64,000 bases of DNA, taken from Spirosoma terrae (GTDB lineage Bacteria; Bacteroidota; Bacteroidia; Cytophagales; Spirosomataceae). Position numbers and translations under genes: made by a program. Positions within the stretch are counted from its first letter, which is position 1. Each line of letters opens with the position of its first letter. The stretch spans positions 248,001 through 312,000 of the forward strand of contig NZ_JAAFZH010000003.1 in assembly GCF_010435915.1 (NCBI RefSeq), in the 5' to 3' direction. The notes under the pieces are model-generated. The model was not told the origin of the DNA. It ran no database searches and worked only from the letters and a program-made list of their open reading frames with translations. Positions 50,879-59,518 of the stretch are shown one piece after another.

Positions 50879-52411
50879 TTATAACGTTTCGTCGGGTGTA
50901 AACTCGTGTACATCCAGACCCAGTACTTCGCTGGTATGTTTACGAATTTCCTGACCTAATGCTGGATTGTTGGCCAGAATCTGTCCATAGCTGGGAATCA
51001 TCTCTTTTAGTTTTTCCTGCCAGACTTCCGTAGATACTTGCTGTGGGAAACAGCGTTTGAGCAAGTCAAGCATGATCGATACGGCCGTCGATGCACCGGG
51101 CGATGCGCCCAGGAGAGCCGCAATACTGCCATCGGCTGCGCTAACCACTTCAGTACCAAATTCGAGAACGCCACCTTCGTGTTCATCCTTCTTGATCACC
51201 TGCACACGTTGTCCCGCAATTTCCAGTTCCCAATCTTCCATTCTGGCATCGGGATAATACTCACGTAGCGCAGATAACCGATCTTCCGGCGATTGCATGA
51301 CCTGCTGAATCAGATACTTCGTCAGCGGAATATTGTGCAGACCAGCCATCAACATAGGAGCCATGTTGCTCAACTGGATCGATTTAGGCAGATCCATGTA
51401 GGAGCCGCTCTTTAGAAATTTGGTTGAGAAACCAGCATAGGGACCGAATAGCAACTCCCGTTTGCCGTCGATCATGCGGGTATCCAGGTGGGGAACCGAC
51501 ATCGGCGGAGCACCCACCGACGCTTTTCCATACACCTTCGCCTGATGTTGCTCAATAATATCGGGATTAACGCATTTAAGCCACTGACCGCTTACGGGGA
51601 AGCCACCAAAACCACGGCTTTCGGGAATGTCTGATTTTTCGAGCAGACGTAGCGAACCGCCACCCGCGCCAATGAAAATAAACTGGGTCTGTACGTCACG
51701 TACCTGGTTCGTGGTTACGTTCTCCACCCGGATTTTCCAACCGCCCAGCGATTTGGAACGCCATAGATCACGAACTTCGTGCGCAAAATGCAAACGAACG
51801 CCTGGCAGGTCATATAAACGGCGGAACATAGCCCGCGTCAATGCACCGAAATTAACGTCGGTTCCAATATCCATGCGTGTTGCGGCTACAGGTTGCTCGG
51901 GATTACGATCCTTCATCACCAGCGGCATCCAGTCGGCTAGTTGCTCGCGATCTTCGGAGTACTGCATACCGTGGAAAAGGTAATTTTTCTGCAGATTATC
52001 GTAGCGCTTACGGAGGTACTTCACATTGTCGTCGCCCCAAACAAAACTTAGATGGGGAATGGGACGAATGAAGTTCGGCGCATCGTTCAGGAAGCCTTTC
52101 TCAACCAGATACGACCAGAATTGCTTCGATTGCTCAAAAGACTCGGCAATTTTAATGGCTTTCGTTACGTCTACCGACCCATCTGCTTTTTCGGGCGTGT
52201 AGTTAAGTTCACAAAACGCTGAGTGACCCGTGCCTGCGTTATTCCAGGCATCCGAACTTTCGGCCGCTGCACTGTCGAGCCGTTCGTAGATGTCAATAGT
52301 AATATCGGGCTGTAACTCTTTCAATAATACGCCTAGTGTGGCGCTCATTATACCGGCCCCAATTAAAATAACATCGGGTCCTTTCTGTACTGGTTTATTT
52401 TGTTTCGCCAT
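50879..52411 (-). CDS. mqo: Malate:quinone oxidoreductase
   Basis: 510 residues, full length. FAD site VILIGAGIMSATLGVLLKEL (about 15-34), then NAGTGHSAFCELNYTP, ATRMDIGTDVNFGALTR, FIFIGAGGGSLRLLEKSDIPES, RGFGGFPVSGQWL and FGPYAGFSTKFLKSG are all standard Mqo motifs. Peripheral inner membrane flavoenzyme that oxidises malate to oxaloacetate and reduces quinone, working with FumC in the TCA cycle. Confidence 0.97.
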   Translation of the reverse strand: MAKQNKPVQKGPDVILIGAGIMSATLGVLLKELQPDITIDIYERLDSAAAESSDAWNNAGTGHSAFCELNYTPEKADGSVDVTKAIKIAESFEQSKQFWSYLVEKGFLNDAPNFIRPIPHLSFVWGDDNVKYLRKRYDNLQKNYLFHGMQYSEDREQLADWMPLVMKDRNPEQPVAATRMDIGTDVNFGALTRAMFRRLYDLPGVRLHFAHEVRDLWRSKSLGGWKIRVENVTTNQVRDVQTQFIFIGAGGGSLRLLEKSDIPESRGFGGFPVSGQWLKCVNPDIIEQHQAKVYGKASVGAPPMSVPHLDTRMIDGKRELLFGPYAGFSTKFLKSGSYMDLPKSIQLSNMAPMLMAGLHNIPLTKYLIQQVMQSPEDRLSALREYYPDARMEDWELEIAGQRVQVIKKDEHEGGVLEFGTEVVSAADGSIAALLGASPGASTAVSIMLDLLKRCFPQQVSTEVWQEKLKEMIPSYGQILANNPALGQEIRKHTSEVLGLDVHEFTPDETL

Positions 52412-52516
52412 GATAATAGGCAGGTCTGTATTCTATCCAGCCGCAAAGTTCGTGTATTGCTTTTTTTGTACTGTTATTCAATAACAAATAAGTTGGCGAA
52501 TCCGCTTTAATTAGTT

Positions 52517-54217
52517 TTATTGCAATATTTTTTCCAGGCATTTTACTGTAATCAGATACGTTGGTTTAACGCCCAGCGTGCCCAAACTGCCAGACGCTAA
52601 CGTAGCGCCCGTCAGTAATGGATTGTCGGATGCATAATAAGCGTAACGAACCTTAATATTGGGCGATACGCTGCCTCTTATTTTCGATTGAGCCTGAATA
52701 GCTTTCTGATAGTGAGCACCTTCCATTTCCAGGCCAATGGCTTGCCACGACGAGTTTCGGAAGTAGCTTAATACGTCCTTATTCTGCAGAGACGTACCGA
52801 GTACGGTAATCATGGCACCCTGATACACATCGAGTCCGTGGCCTTCAAAATCTTCTTTACAGAAATCATTATCCAGTGGGTAGTTGTCGGCCGTTCCCTC
52901 AAAAATATGGGAGGTTGGAATCATCAGGTCGCCTTTGTCGCCGGTCAGGATTCCCGCTTTTCCGATAACCGAGATCGACGCTACGTTGAGTGGAAACGTC
53001 TGGTCGCCGTGTTCATAAGGTTTTAGCAACTCGTCCATTGTTTCGAATGCCTGTTCACCAAAAGCATAGTCCATAATAAGCAGCAGCGGTTGGGTTGTGC
53101 GAACATGGTCCGGGTCGTGGGTGATTTCGGGCGAAAGCAGCGACGTATCGAGTTGAGCGGTATCGATCAGTTGAACCAGAAGGCTGGTACCGGCTATATC
53201 TTCCAGAATATGCATACCATGCTCCGACGCGTAACTGATTACCTGTTTACGTAGCTCGCGCTGAGAGGGCTGGCTTAAGGTGAGGGCCAGGTCGTATAGA
53301 TTTTCCCAGGTGGTTGTTTCGGCCAGCGCGGCAGGTCCATAGAGGCAGTTCATCACACTGTGTGGATTGGCGCTGATAATGTGAATGGGCCGTTCCTGAA
53401 GATTATGCTGCCAGATGTATTGTTTGATCCGGGTAGCCCAGCGTTCGCCGTACAAATGCTGCCCAATACGTTCGCGAAGCATGGGCGTGAAATTAATCTC
53501 CCTGCCTGTGTTGGCCTCCCGCGTTTCGCGGATCGATACGCTACCTAGTCCGTACACAATCTGGAACAGACCGCTATTGGTATTGCTGTTCTCGGCAAAG
53601 CGCTGGTAGGCGTGCTGGGTTTCTTCGAATGTACGACCCAGAATTGAGCTCAGATACATCAGAGCGAGTTCACGTTCATCGTCCGAAACGGTTCCGCCCG
53701 ACTGCACAATTGCTTCCAGTTTCTCCCATTCGCGGGTGCGGCCACCTTTTTCCTGAAAAGCGTTGCGTCGGATTTTGTCGGCTTCCATAAACATAAACGT
53801 CAGGTGCGTGAGAATGTCATAGATTTCACTACGTCCGTTGGTTACCTCAATAATCATCTGCTCATTGTCGATGCGATAGCAATTTCGACGACGTTTGGCC
53901 GGAACAAGAACCGGAAAGTGAGAGTGTTCAAACCCTTCGCGGGAGGCCAGCGATATAATTCGACACGATTCGATGCCTTTAGGAAGCCGATCCATTACGT
54001 AGACAAGGCCATCTAGCTCTACTCGCTGTGGGTCGCCCACCAGTCCATAAATCTCGGGCTGAAGGGTAAGTAAGGCCCGGCGGATCTCTTCGCCTGAAAC
54101 CCCCGATGGTTTATAAAAGCCCCGATTGAACAGGTGACGCATCGTAATGTATAACCGCTCAATGGCAACGCGCGATTCCTGCGCACGAGTAAGAGGGGGA
54201 GAAGGAAGTAGATCCAT
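52517..54217 (-). CDS. Bacteroidota protein of unknown function with nucleoside phosphorylase-like motif
   Basis: 566 residues, no signal peptide. The N-terminal half is mainly helical (RLYITMRHLFNRGFYKPSG; LTHLTFMFMEADKIRRNAF), with conserved-looking QPEIYGLVGDPQRVELDGLVYVMDRLP. The C-terminal third resembles purine nucleoside phosphorylases: ISVIGKAGILTGDKGDLMIPTSHIFEGT for the phosphate and base region and GLEMEGAH (495-502), which matches the ribose-binding MEG motif. I recall related sequences in Bacteroidota as a domain of unknown function (possibly DUF6909) but cannot verify it. It may cleave or bind a nucleoside. Monocistronic. Confidence 0.6.
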   Translation of the reverse strand: MDLLPSPPLTRAQESRVAIERLYITMRHLFNRGFYKPSGVSGEEIRRALLTLQPEIYGLVGDPQRVELDGLVYVMDRLPKGIESCRIISLASREGFEHSHFPVLVPAKRRRNCYRIDNEQMIIEVTNGRSEIYDILTHLTFMFMEADKIRRNAFQEKGGRTREWEKLEAIVQSGGTVSDDERELALMYLSSILGRTFEETQHAYQRFAENSNTNSGLFQIVYGLGSVSIRETREANTGREINFTPMLRERIGQHLYGERWATRIKQYIWQHNLQERPIHIISANPHSVMNCLYGPAALAETTTWENLYDLALTLSQPSQRELRKQVISYASEHGMHILEDIAGTSLLVQLIDTAQLDTSLLSPEITHDPDHVRTTQPLLLIMDYAFGEQAFETMDELLKPYEHGDQTFPLNVASISVIGKAGILTGDKGDLMIPTSHIFEGTADNYPLDNDFCKEDFEGHGLDVYQGAMITVLGTSLQNKDVLSYFRNSSWQAIGLEMEGAHYQKAIQAQSKIRGSVSPNIKVRYAYYASDNPLLTGATLASGSLGTLGVKPTYLITVKCLEKILQ

Positions 54218-54557
54218 GAAAAAACGAAGATAATGCTGATTGTACGTTACAGTCTTATCGTACTTGACAGGATAAGCGACAGTTTAGTTCACCCATTTAC
54301 TAATGATCACAGATGGTTTATCTGAACGATAATAGGGTTATTGTGGATGAGTTCGCTAAAAAAGTAGGTTATAGTTAAACTAAATTGCGTGTGGCGTGTC
54401 AATATGCAAAATGAGAACGACAATTTCTCGTTTTACAAAAGCAGGGCAGCGGAGGCCACAGTGGCTTGACGATTAAATAAGCTTTTGGAACAAAAGCAGA
54501 GAAAAACCGTCCACGCTACTGGAAAAATTTTCATTTTCGCGTAACAGACTCGCTTAT
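54218..54557. other. Divergent intergenic region upstream of mtgA
   Basis: 340 bp between the phosphorylase-like gene and mtgA. No gene, RNA or repeat recognised; an AGAACGACAATTTCTCGTTTT stretch near 54411 has a weak 5-bp inverted repeat. Must hold both promoters. Confidence 0.4.
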
Positions 54558-55391
54558 ATGAATCCTCCTCAGCGCCCTGCCAATACATTCAGGACGACTC
54601 CGCAACAACCCAGGCCTAAAGTAGGTCATTCGTCAACGCAGCGCCTTCAGAAGGGAGGTCGCTGGCAGCAGGCTCGTCGTTTCATTCGCGAACGGCCCTT
54701 GCTGGAACGTATTTACTGGTTCTGTGTCAAGGCGTTTCTATGGCTATTCTTTGGCTCTCTCGGCTACGTTGTCGTTCTCAAATACGTTCCTGTTGTTATA
54801 ACACCCTTGATGATATCCAGATGGATGGATACATTCGGAACGGATGAGAGTAGCCATATCTATAAAAACTGGCGTTCCTACGACGAAATTAGTAAAGAGG
54901 CTGCTCTGGCGGTGGTATCGTCGGAAGATCAGGATTTTCCCATTCACTGGGGGTTTGATTTTGACGAAATTCAGGATGCCATTAAAGAAAATCAGCATCG
55001 GAAACGACCACGCGGTGCCAGTACCATTTCGCAGCAGGTCGCTAAAAATGTATTTCTCTGGAATGGGCGAAGCTACATTCGCAAAGGGCTGGAGGTCTAT
55101 TTCACGGTATTGATTGAACTGATCTGGGGAAAGAAACGGATTCTGGAGGTTTATCTGAACGTAGCCGAAACAGGGCCGATGACGTTTGGGGTTGAAGCGG
55201 CTTCGCAGCGTTTTTATGGCCACCCGGCCGCAACTCTTACCCGCGATGAGGCTGCCCGAATTGCGGCCGTATTACCAAATCCACGCCAATTTTCGATTAA
55301 AAAGCCATCGACCTATATCCAGCGCCGGACTCGGCAAATTGCCCGGCAAATGCGTTATCTGGGCGGCCAGAAGTATATTCGAAACCTCTAG
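54558..55391 (+). CDS. mtgA: Monofunctional peptidoglycan glycosyltransferase
   Basis: 277 residues. A basic, Pro/Gln-rich tail (1-50), one membrane helix (about 54-82) and a GT51 domain: catalytic Glu123 in SSEDQDFPIHWGFD, RPRGASTISQQVAKNVFLW (151-168), RKGLEVYFTVLIELIWGKKRILEVYLNVAETG and the AARIAAVLPNPRQFS end. Polymerises lipid II into glycan strands outside the inner membrane. No transpeptidase domain. Confidence 0.95.
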   Translation: MNPPQRPANTFRTTPQQPRPKVGHSSTQRLQKGGRWQQARRFIRERPLLERIYWFCVKAFLWLFFGSLGYVVVLKYVPVVITPLMISRWMDTFGTDESSHIYKNWRSYDEISKEAALAVVSSEDQDFPIHWGFDFDEIQDAIKENQHRKRPRGASTISQQVAKNVFLWNGRSYIRKGLEVYFTVLIELIWGKKRILEVYLNVAETGPMTFGVEAASQRFYGHPAATLTRDEAARIAAVLPNPRQFSIKKPSTYIQRRTRQIARQMRYLGGQKYIRNL

Positions 55392-55414
55392 GGTTCCGTT
55401 GCTACGTCTACTGA

Positions 55415-56347
55415 TTACTGATACAGTATGTCTCGCTCCACTATTCCCGGCAGCGGGCCCTGACGGGTGAGTTTCATTTGGGCTAATGCGGCCCCTGATC
55501 TGGCACATTGTTCTGGGTCTTTCCCATCCACAAAAGCGGTTAAAAAACCAGCCCAATACGCATCACCAGCACCAGTTACGTCGACAACATCCACTTTTTT
55601 GCCGGGGATAACAGACCGCTGAACGCCGTTTTCATAGGATACAATACTGCCCTCCCGACCCAGTGTAAAGCATATAACGGATGCACCCATGTCATGAAAG
55701 TCACGTAGAATCCGGTCGGTCGATTGCGCTTCGCCGTATAAACGAAAGGCATCATCTTCGCTTAATTTGACCAGTGCCCCCGCTGAGCAATAATCGCTTA
55801 GGACACGCCAGGCTTGCTCGCGGTCGGGCCAGATGGATGGGGCGTAATTAGCATCAATACTAACCTGACAACCAGCCACCTGGGCGCGTTTAGCGGCATC
55901 GACGATCGTGTCCTGAGCAGGCTGGCGGCTTAGTGCAAAACAGGTTGTATGAAAAATCTGGGCCTGTTCTAAGAGCGAATCGGGAATCTGACTAGGAGTT
56001 AACTGGCAGTCGGCATGGCGATAGGCAACGAAATCGGGCGTTCCGGCCGTTCGTGACACCAAAACGATTGTCGTAGGTTCCAGCGGATCGACTGCGATAA
56101 ACTGCGTATCGACGCCTATTTCAGAAATTTCCCGAGTTACATAACGACCAATATTATCATTGCCGACACAGGCGATCATTGCCGTTTTATTGCCCAGACG
56201 AGCCATATTGGCGGCCATGTTTGCGGGGCTACCCCCCTGGAAACGCCGAAAATCGACAGAATCGAGCAGGCTTGTCGCTACGTAATGCCCAATAAAGTCG
56301 GCTAGTAGTTCGCCGACAGCTAATAAAGTATATGGACGTGGAGTCAT
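55415..56347 (-). CDS. PfkB-family sugar kinase, fructokinase-like
   Basis: 310 residues. GGSPANMAANMARLG (38-52), DANYAPSIW, the KLSEDDAFRLYG region and the signature TGAGDAYWAGFL with the base Asp262 are standard for PfkB fructokinase/ribokinase enzymes. Transfers phosphate from ATP to a sugar, most likely fructose. It lies downstream of an SLC45-type sugar transporter on the same strand, so a sucrose or fructose use pair is suggested. Confidence 0.9.
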   Translation of the reverse strand: MTPRPYTLLAVGELLADFIGHYVATSLLDSVDFRRFQGGSPANMAANMARLGNKTAMIACVGNDNIGRYVTREISEIGVDTQFIAVDPLEPTTIVLVSRTAGTPDFVAYRHADCQLTPSQIPDSLLEQAQIFHTTCFALSRQPAQDTIVDAAKRAQVAGCQVSIDANYAPSIWPDREQAWRVLSDYCSAGALVKLSEDDAFRLYGEAQSTDRILRDFHDMGASVICFTLGREGSIVSYENGVQRSVIPGKKVDVVDVTGAGDAYWAGFLTAFVDGKDPEQCARSGAALAQMKLTRQGPLPGIVERDILYQ

Positions 56348-56360
56348 GGCTATACTACGT

Positions 56361-56404
56361 GTTATTCCAATCTGACAACAGTTAGGCGTTCAGATCGGAA
56401 TAAC
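56361..56404. terminator. Inverted repeat between the sugar transporter and kinase genes
   Basis: 15-nt arms 56361-56375 and 56390-56404 pair with one mismatch around a 14-nt loop, downstream of the SLC45-type gene and upstream of the kinase start. May uncouple or attenuate the kinase. Confidence 0.55.
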
Positions 56405-56428
56405 AAAAATAGGTGGTGAGTTTGGTTG

Positions 56429-57805
56429 TTAATTACCTCCTGGGTTGACCGGAAACGCAGCCTCTTCGCTACGTCTTGTTTCTTTTACCAGAAAGCAGGA
56501 AGCGGCTGCCAGTAATAGACAGACACCAGCCAGCGCCAGCGCGTTACGTGGGTCGTTGTTGAGCGCCGGATAAATGAACTGGATCGTGAGGTTATTAACG
56601 ATTTGTGGCACCACAATAAAACCGTTGAATATGCCCATGTAAACGCCCATTCGTTCGGCAGGAACCGAGCTGGATAAGAGCACATAAGGCATCGACAGAA
56701 TAGAGCCCCAGGCTAGGCCAACGAGTGTCATGCCAACGAAAAAGACGTATTTGTCCGAAGAAAGAAGCATGGACAGGAAACCCAGACCGCCTATGGTCAG
56801 GAAAACAGCGTGAGTGGCCCGACGACCAATGACGTTGGCAATCGCTGGCAGGAAGAACGAAATCGTGAAACAGCCCACATTGAACATCGCGAAGCAAATA
56901 TTTCCCCATTCAATGCCCTCCTGAAAACCGGGCGACTGAGCGGTGGGGGCGTTGAAGGCATGCCGGGCAACGGCCAGTGTTAGGTATTGCCACATAAGCG
57001 GTAATCCAAACCAGGTAAAAAACTTTACCCACCAGAGCTGCCGCATGGTAGAAGGCATCTCTTTTAAGGCGAGAAATATCTCACTGAAAGCTCCGCCAAT
57101 GCCGCTACTTTCCTTTTTGAGCTGTTCAAACTCGGCCATATCGTCGGGTGGATATTCGTCTGTTGTATAGATCGTCCACAGAACGGACACTAACACGGCA
57201 GCGCCACCGATGTAAAAAGGATATTTGATACTGTTTGGAATAACGCCAGCCGTGACTACGGCTGCCGAGGTCAGCCCCAGTACCCGAAAAATAGCAGGCA
57301 TCAGATTGGCCAGGGTTTGCCCAAAGCCAACAAAAAAACTTTGCATAGCAAAGCCAAGGCCACGTTGTTGCTCGTTGAGTTTGTCGCCAATAAAGGCCCG
57401 GAAAGGTTCCTGGGTAATGTTTAAGCCGGTGTCCAGAATCCACATCAGACTGGCTGCCATCCAGAGTGCCGACGAGTTGGGCATTAGAAATAGCGCCAGA
57501 CTCGTTACAATAGCACCAATCAGAAAAAATGGTTTTCTACGACCCCAGCGTGGCGACCAGGTTCGATCACTGATTGAACCAATAATGGGCTGGACGATTA
57601 ATCCGGTGATAGGACCCGCCAGCCATAAAATCGGAATATTGGCTTCATCGGCGTTCAGATACCGGAAAATTGGGCTCATGTTGGCTTGCTGAAGACCAAA
57701 GCCATATTGAATCCCCAAAAAGCCAAAACTCATGTTCCAGATTTGCCAGAAACTCAGGTTGGGTTTGGGCCTTGTGCTCGGTTTCTGAATTTTTTCAGTT
57801 TGCAT
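56429..57805 (-). CDS. SLC45-type MFS sugar transporter
   Basis: 458 residues, 12 helices. Matches the bacterial SLC45/GPH-like sucrose and maltose transporters: IWNMSFGFLGIQYGFGLQQANMSPIFRYL, WLAGPITGLIVQPIIGSISDRTWSPRWGRRKPF with the motif A RWGRR, and QRGLGFAMQSFFVGFGQ. Imports disaccharide with protons. The neighbouring kinase would act on the freed sugar; a glucosidase is not adjacent. Confidence 0.88.
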   Translation of the reverse strand: MQTEKIQKPSTRPKPNLSFWQIWNMSFGFLGIQYGFGLQQANMSPIFRYLNADEANIPILWLAGPITGLIVQPIIGSISDRTWSPRWGRRKPFFLIGAIVTSLALFLMPNSSALWMAASLMWILDTGLNITQEPFRAFIGDKLNEQQRGLGFAMQSFFVGFGQTLANLMPAIFRVLGLTSAAVVTAGVIPNSIKYPFYIGGAAVLVSVLWTIYTTDEYPPDDMAEFEQLKKESSGIGGAFSEIFLALKEMPSTMRQLWWVKFFTWFGLPLMWQYLTLAVARHAFNAPTAQSPGFQEGIEWGNICFAMFNVGCFTISFFLPAIANVIGRRATHAVFLTIGGLGFLSMLLSSDKYVFFVGMTLVGLAWGSILSMPYVLLSSSVPAERMGVYMGIFNGFIVVPQIVNNLTIQFIYPALNNDPRNALALAGVCLLLAAASCFLVKETRRSEEAAFPVNPGGN

Positions 57806-57924
57806 GTACGGTAAGTTTTAACTACTCGCTGTAGTTTTAAAGAAAAGACGACAATTATACATAGAGGTTTGCAGGATACAGAGAATTTTTTGTCTTATTT
57901 TTCTGAAAAGTCGTAATTTTAAGC

Positions 57925-59361
57925 ATGGTTCCGAACTGTCGGCTGTCGGTTGCTTTGCTGCTCACGGCTTTTCTTTTCTCTTTTTTGACCGCTTCAGCGG
58001 ATACCCCTGCCGATTCAGCACGATCCGTGATTGTTCGCTCCGTATCGCTCAAGGGGAATTACCGCACTCGCGACCGGATTATTCTCCGGGAAATGACGTT
58101 GCACGCTGGCGATACAATCCATCTGGGCGATCTTACCAGTCGAATTGCCTGGGATCAACGTAACATTAATAATACTAACCTGTTTGTAACGGTTGATGTG
58201 TCTACGGTTCAGGTTACCCCCGACGATTCAACCCAGTTAGGACTACTCGATCTGACGGTAACCATGAAAGAACGGTGGTATTTGATTGCCTATCCCGTAT
58301 TCGATCTGGCCGACCGAAATTTTAATGAGTGGTGGTATGAACGAGGGCGCGATTTTCGGCGGGTCATTTATGGCGGACGATTGAGTTACAGGAACGTAAC
58401 GGGAAACAATGATCAGCTTCAGGTAGCTATTGAGCGGGGTTTTCTCCAGCGAACCATCGTGTCTTATTCCAGACCCTACATTGATAAAGCGCAACAGATC
58501 GGTATGCGTGTTGATCTGGCTTACCTGACCAATAAGGAAATTCCGTACCGGACGCTGGGCGACAAATGGGTGTATGTCAAGGACGAGCAGGTTCTTCGGG
58601 AACGGGCCTACATTGGGCTGCTATTGACGCATCGGCGGGGTTTATACCATTATCATTCGCTGGACACCCGCTATACCCGAAATACTATTGCCGACACCAT
58701 TGCGAAACTAAATCCCGATTATTTTCTGGATGGTCGAACCCGCCAGCAGTTCATGAGCCTGAGTTATTCCTATCGCTATGATCGTCGGGATAATGTAGCC
58801 TATCCGCTTCAGGGAACCTTGTTTACGGGCGGTGCTGGTGTTTCGGGTATCCTGCCAACTGACGATTTTCGCTTTTTGGATCTGGCCGCTTCGCTGACCA
58901 AATACTGGCCGTTAGGGAAAAAGTTTTACGCAGCGGCTACTCTTCGCGGGCGGTCTACCTGGCCTACGCGCCAACCGTATTTCAATCTACGTGGTTTAGG
59001 CAGCTCCAACGATATGGTACGTGGTTATGAACTCTACGTAGTGGATGGGCAGCGCACGGCTATCTGGCGAAATAGCATTCGTTACCAGCTATTCAATACA
59101 CGCAAGCAGTTGAACTGGTTGCACATCCGGCAGTTCAATACGATTCCAATTGCGGCCTATATTACCGCCTTTGGCGATGCGGGTTACGTACGTAGTACGG
59201 TGGCTGAGCAGTATCAAAGTCAGCTTGCCAATCGGTTGCTACTCGGAACAGGTATGAGCCTCGATGTCGTTACGTATTACAATTTCGTGGTACGTTTCAG
59301 CGGGTCGATAAACAGAGAGGGGAAAGGCGGATTCTTCTTTAATCTGGCTCAGGAATTTTAA
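57925..59361 (+). CDS. Omp85-family outer membrane protein with one POTRA domain
   Basis: 478 residues, with a signal peptide (about 1-25, ending TASA). One POTRA-like domain (about 35-115, VRSVSLKGNYRTRDRIILREM) precedes a beta barrel to the C-terminal Phe (FFFNLAQEF). In the barrel the RGLGSSNDMVRGYELYV stretch holds the conserved loop-6 VRGY motif of BamA/TamA/FhaC proteins. It is shorter than BamA and lacks the usual five POTRAs, so it is probably a TamA- or patatin-partner-like Omp85 with unknown client. It precedes an ABC exporter pair across a hairpin. Confidence 0.85.
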   Translation: MVPNCRLSVALLLTAFLFSFLTASADTPADSARSVIVRSVSLKGNYRTRDRIILREMTLHAGDTIHLGDLTSRIAWDQRNINNTNLFVTVDVSTVQVTPDDSTQLGLLDLTVTMKERWYLIAYPVFDLADRNFNEWWYERGRDFRRVIYGGRLSYRNVTGNNDQLQVAIERGFLQRTIVSYSRPYIDKAQQIGMRVDLAYLTNKEIPYRTLGDKWVYVKDEQVLRERAYIGLLLTHRRGLYHYHSLDTRYTRNTIADTIAKLNPDYFLDGRTRQQFMSLSYSYRYDRRDNVAYPLQGTLFTGGAGVSGILPTDDFRFLDLAASLTKYWPLGKKFYAAATLRGRSTWPTRQPYFNLRGLGSSNDMVRGYELYVVDGQRTAIWRNSIRYQLFNTRKQLNWLHIRQFNTIPIAAYITAFGDAGYVRSTVAEQYQSQLANRLLLGTGMSLDVVTYYNFVVRFSGSINREGKGGFFFNLAQEF

Positions 59362-59416
59362 TGGTGATGCCATTAAACATCGCTCTATCTGAAAAGGCGC
59401 TGATGCCTGTGGCTCA

Positions 59417-59453
59417 GATTGTCCTGGACAGCATCTTGCTGTATGGGACAATC
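59417..59453 (+). terminator. Hairpin after the Omp85-like gene
   Basis: GATTGTCC/GGACAATC outer stem with an ACAGCA/TGCTGT inner stem and a TCT loop (59417-59453), 55 bp after the stop. Confidence 0.6.
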
Positions 59454-59480
59454 AAGCGTTAGACAATAGGTTTATCTGAT

Positions 59481-59488
59481 TACCTTTG
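59481..59488 (+). promoter_or_regulatory. -7 box of the ABC exporter operon
   Basis: TACCTTTG (exact TAnnTTTG), with TTA at 59459-59461 as a possible -33 element 19 bp upstream. It overlaps the alternative TTG start at 59486, so the true start is the ATG at 59519. Confidence 0.65.
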
Positions 59489-59518
59489 AGCGTATTATTT
59501 TCGAAGAATACGACCAGC

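Noticed and set aside
59486-59518. TTG start for the first ABC subunit
   Set aside because: It overlaps the -7 box TACCTTTG; the ATG at 59519 gives a normal N-terminus.
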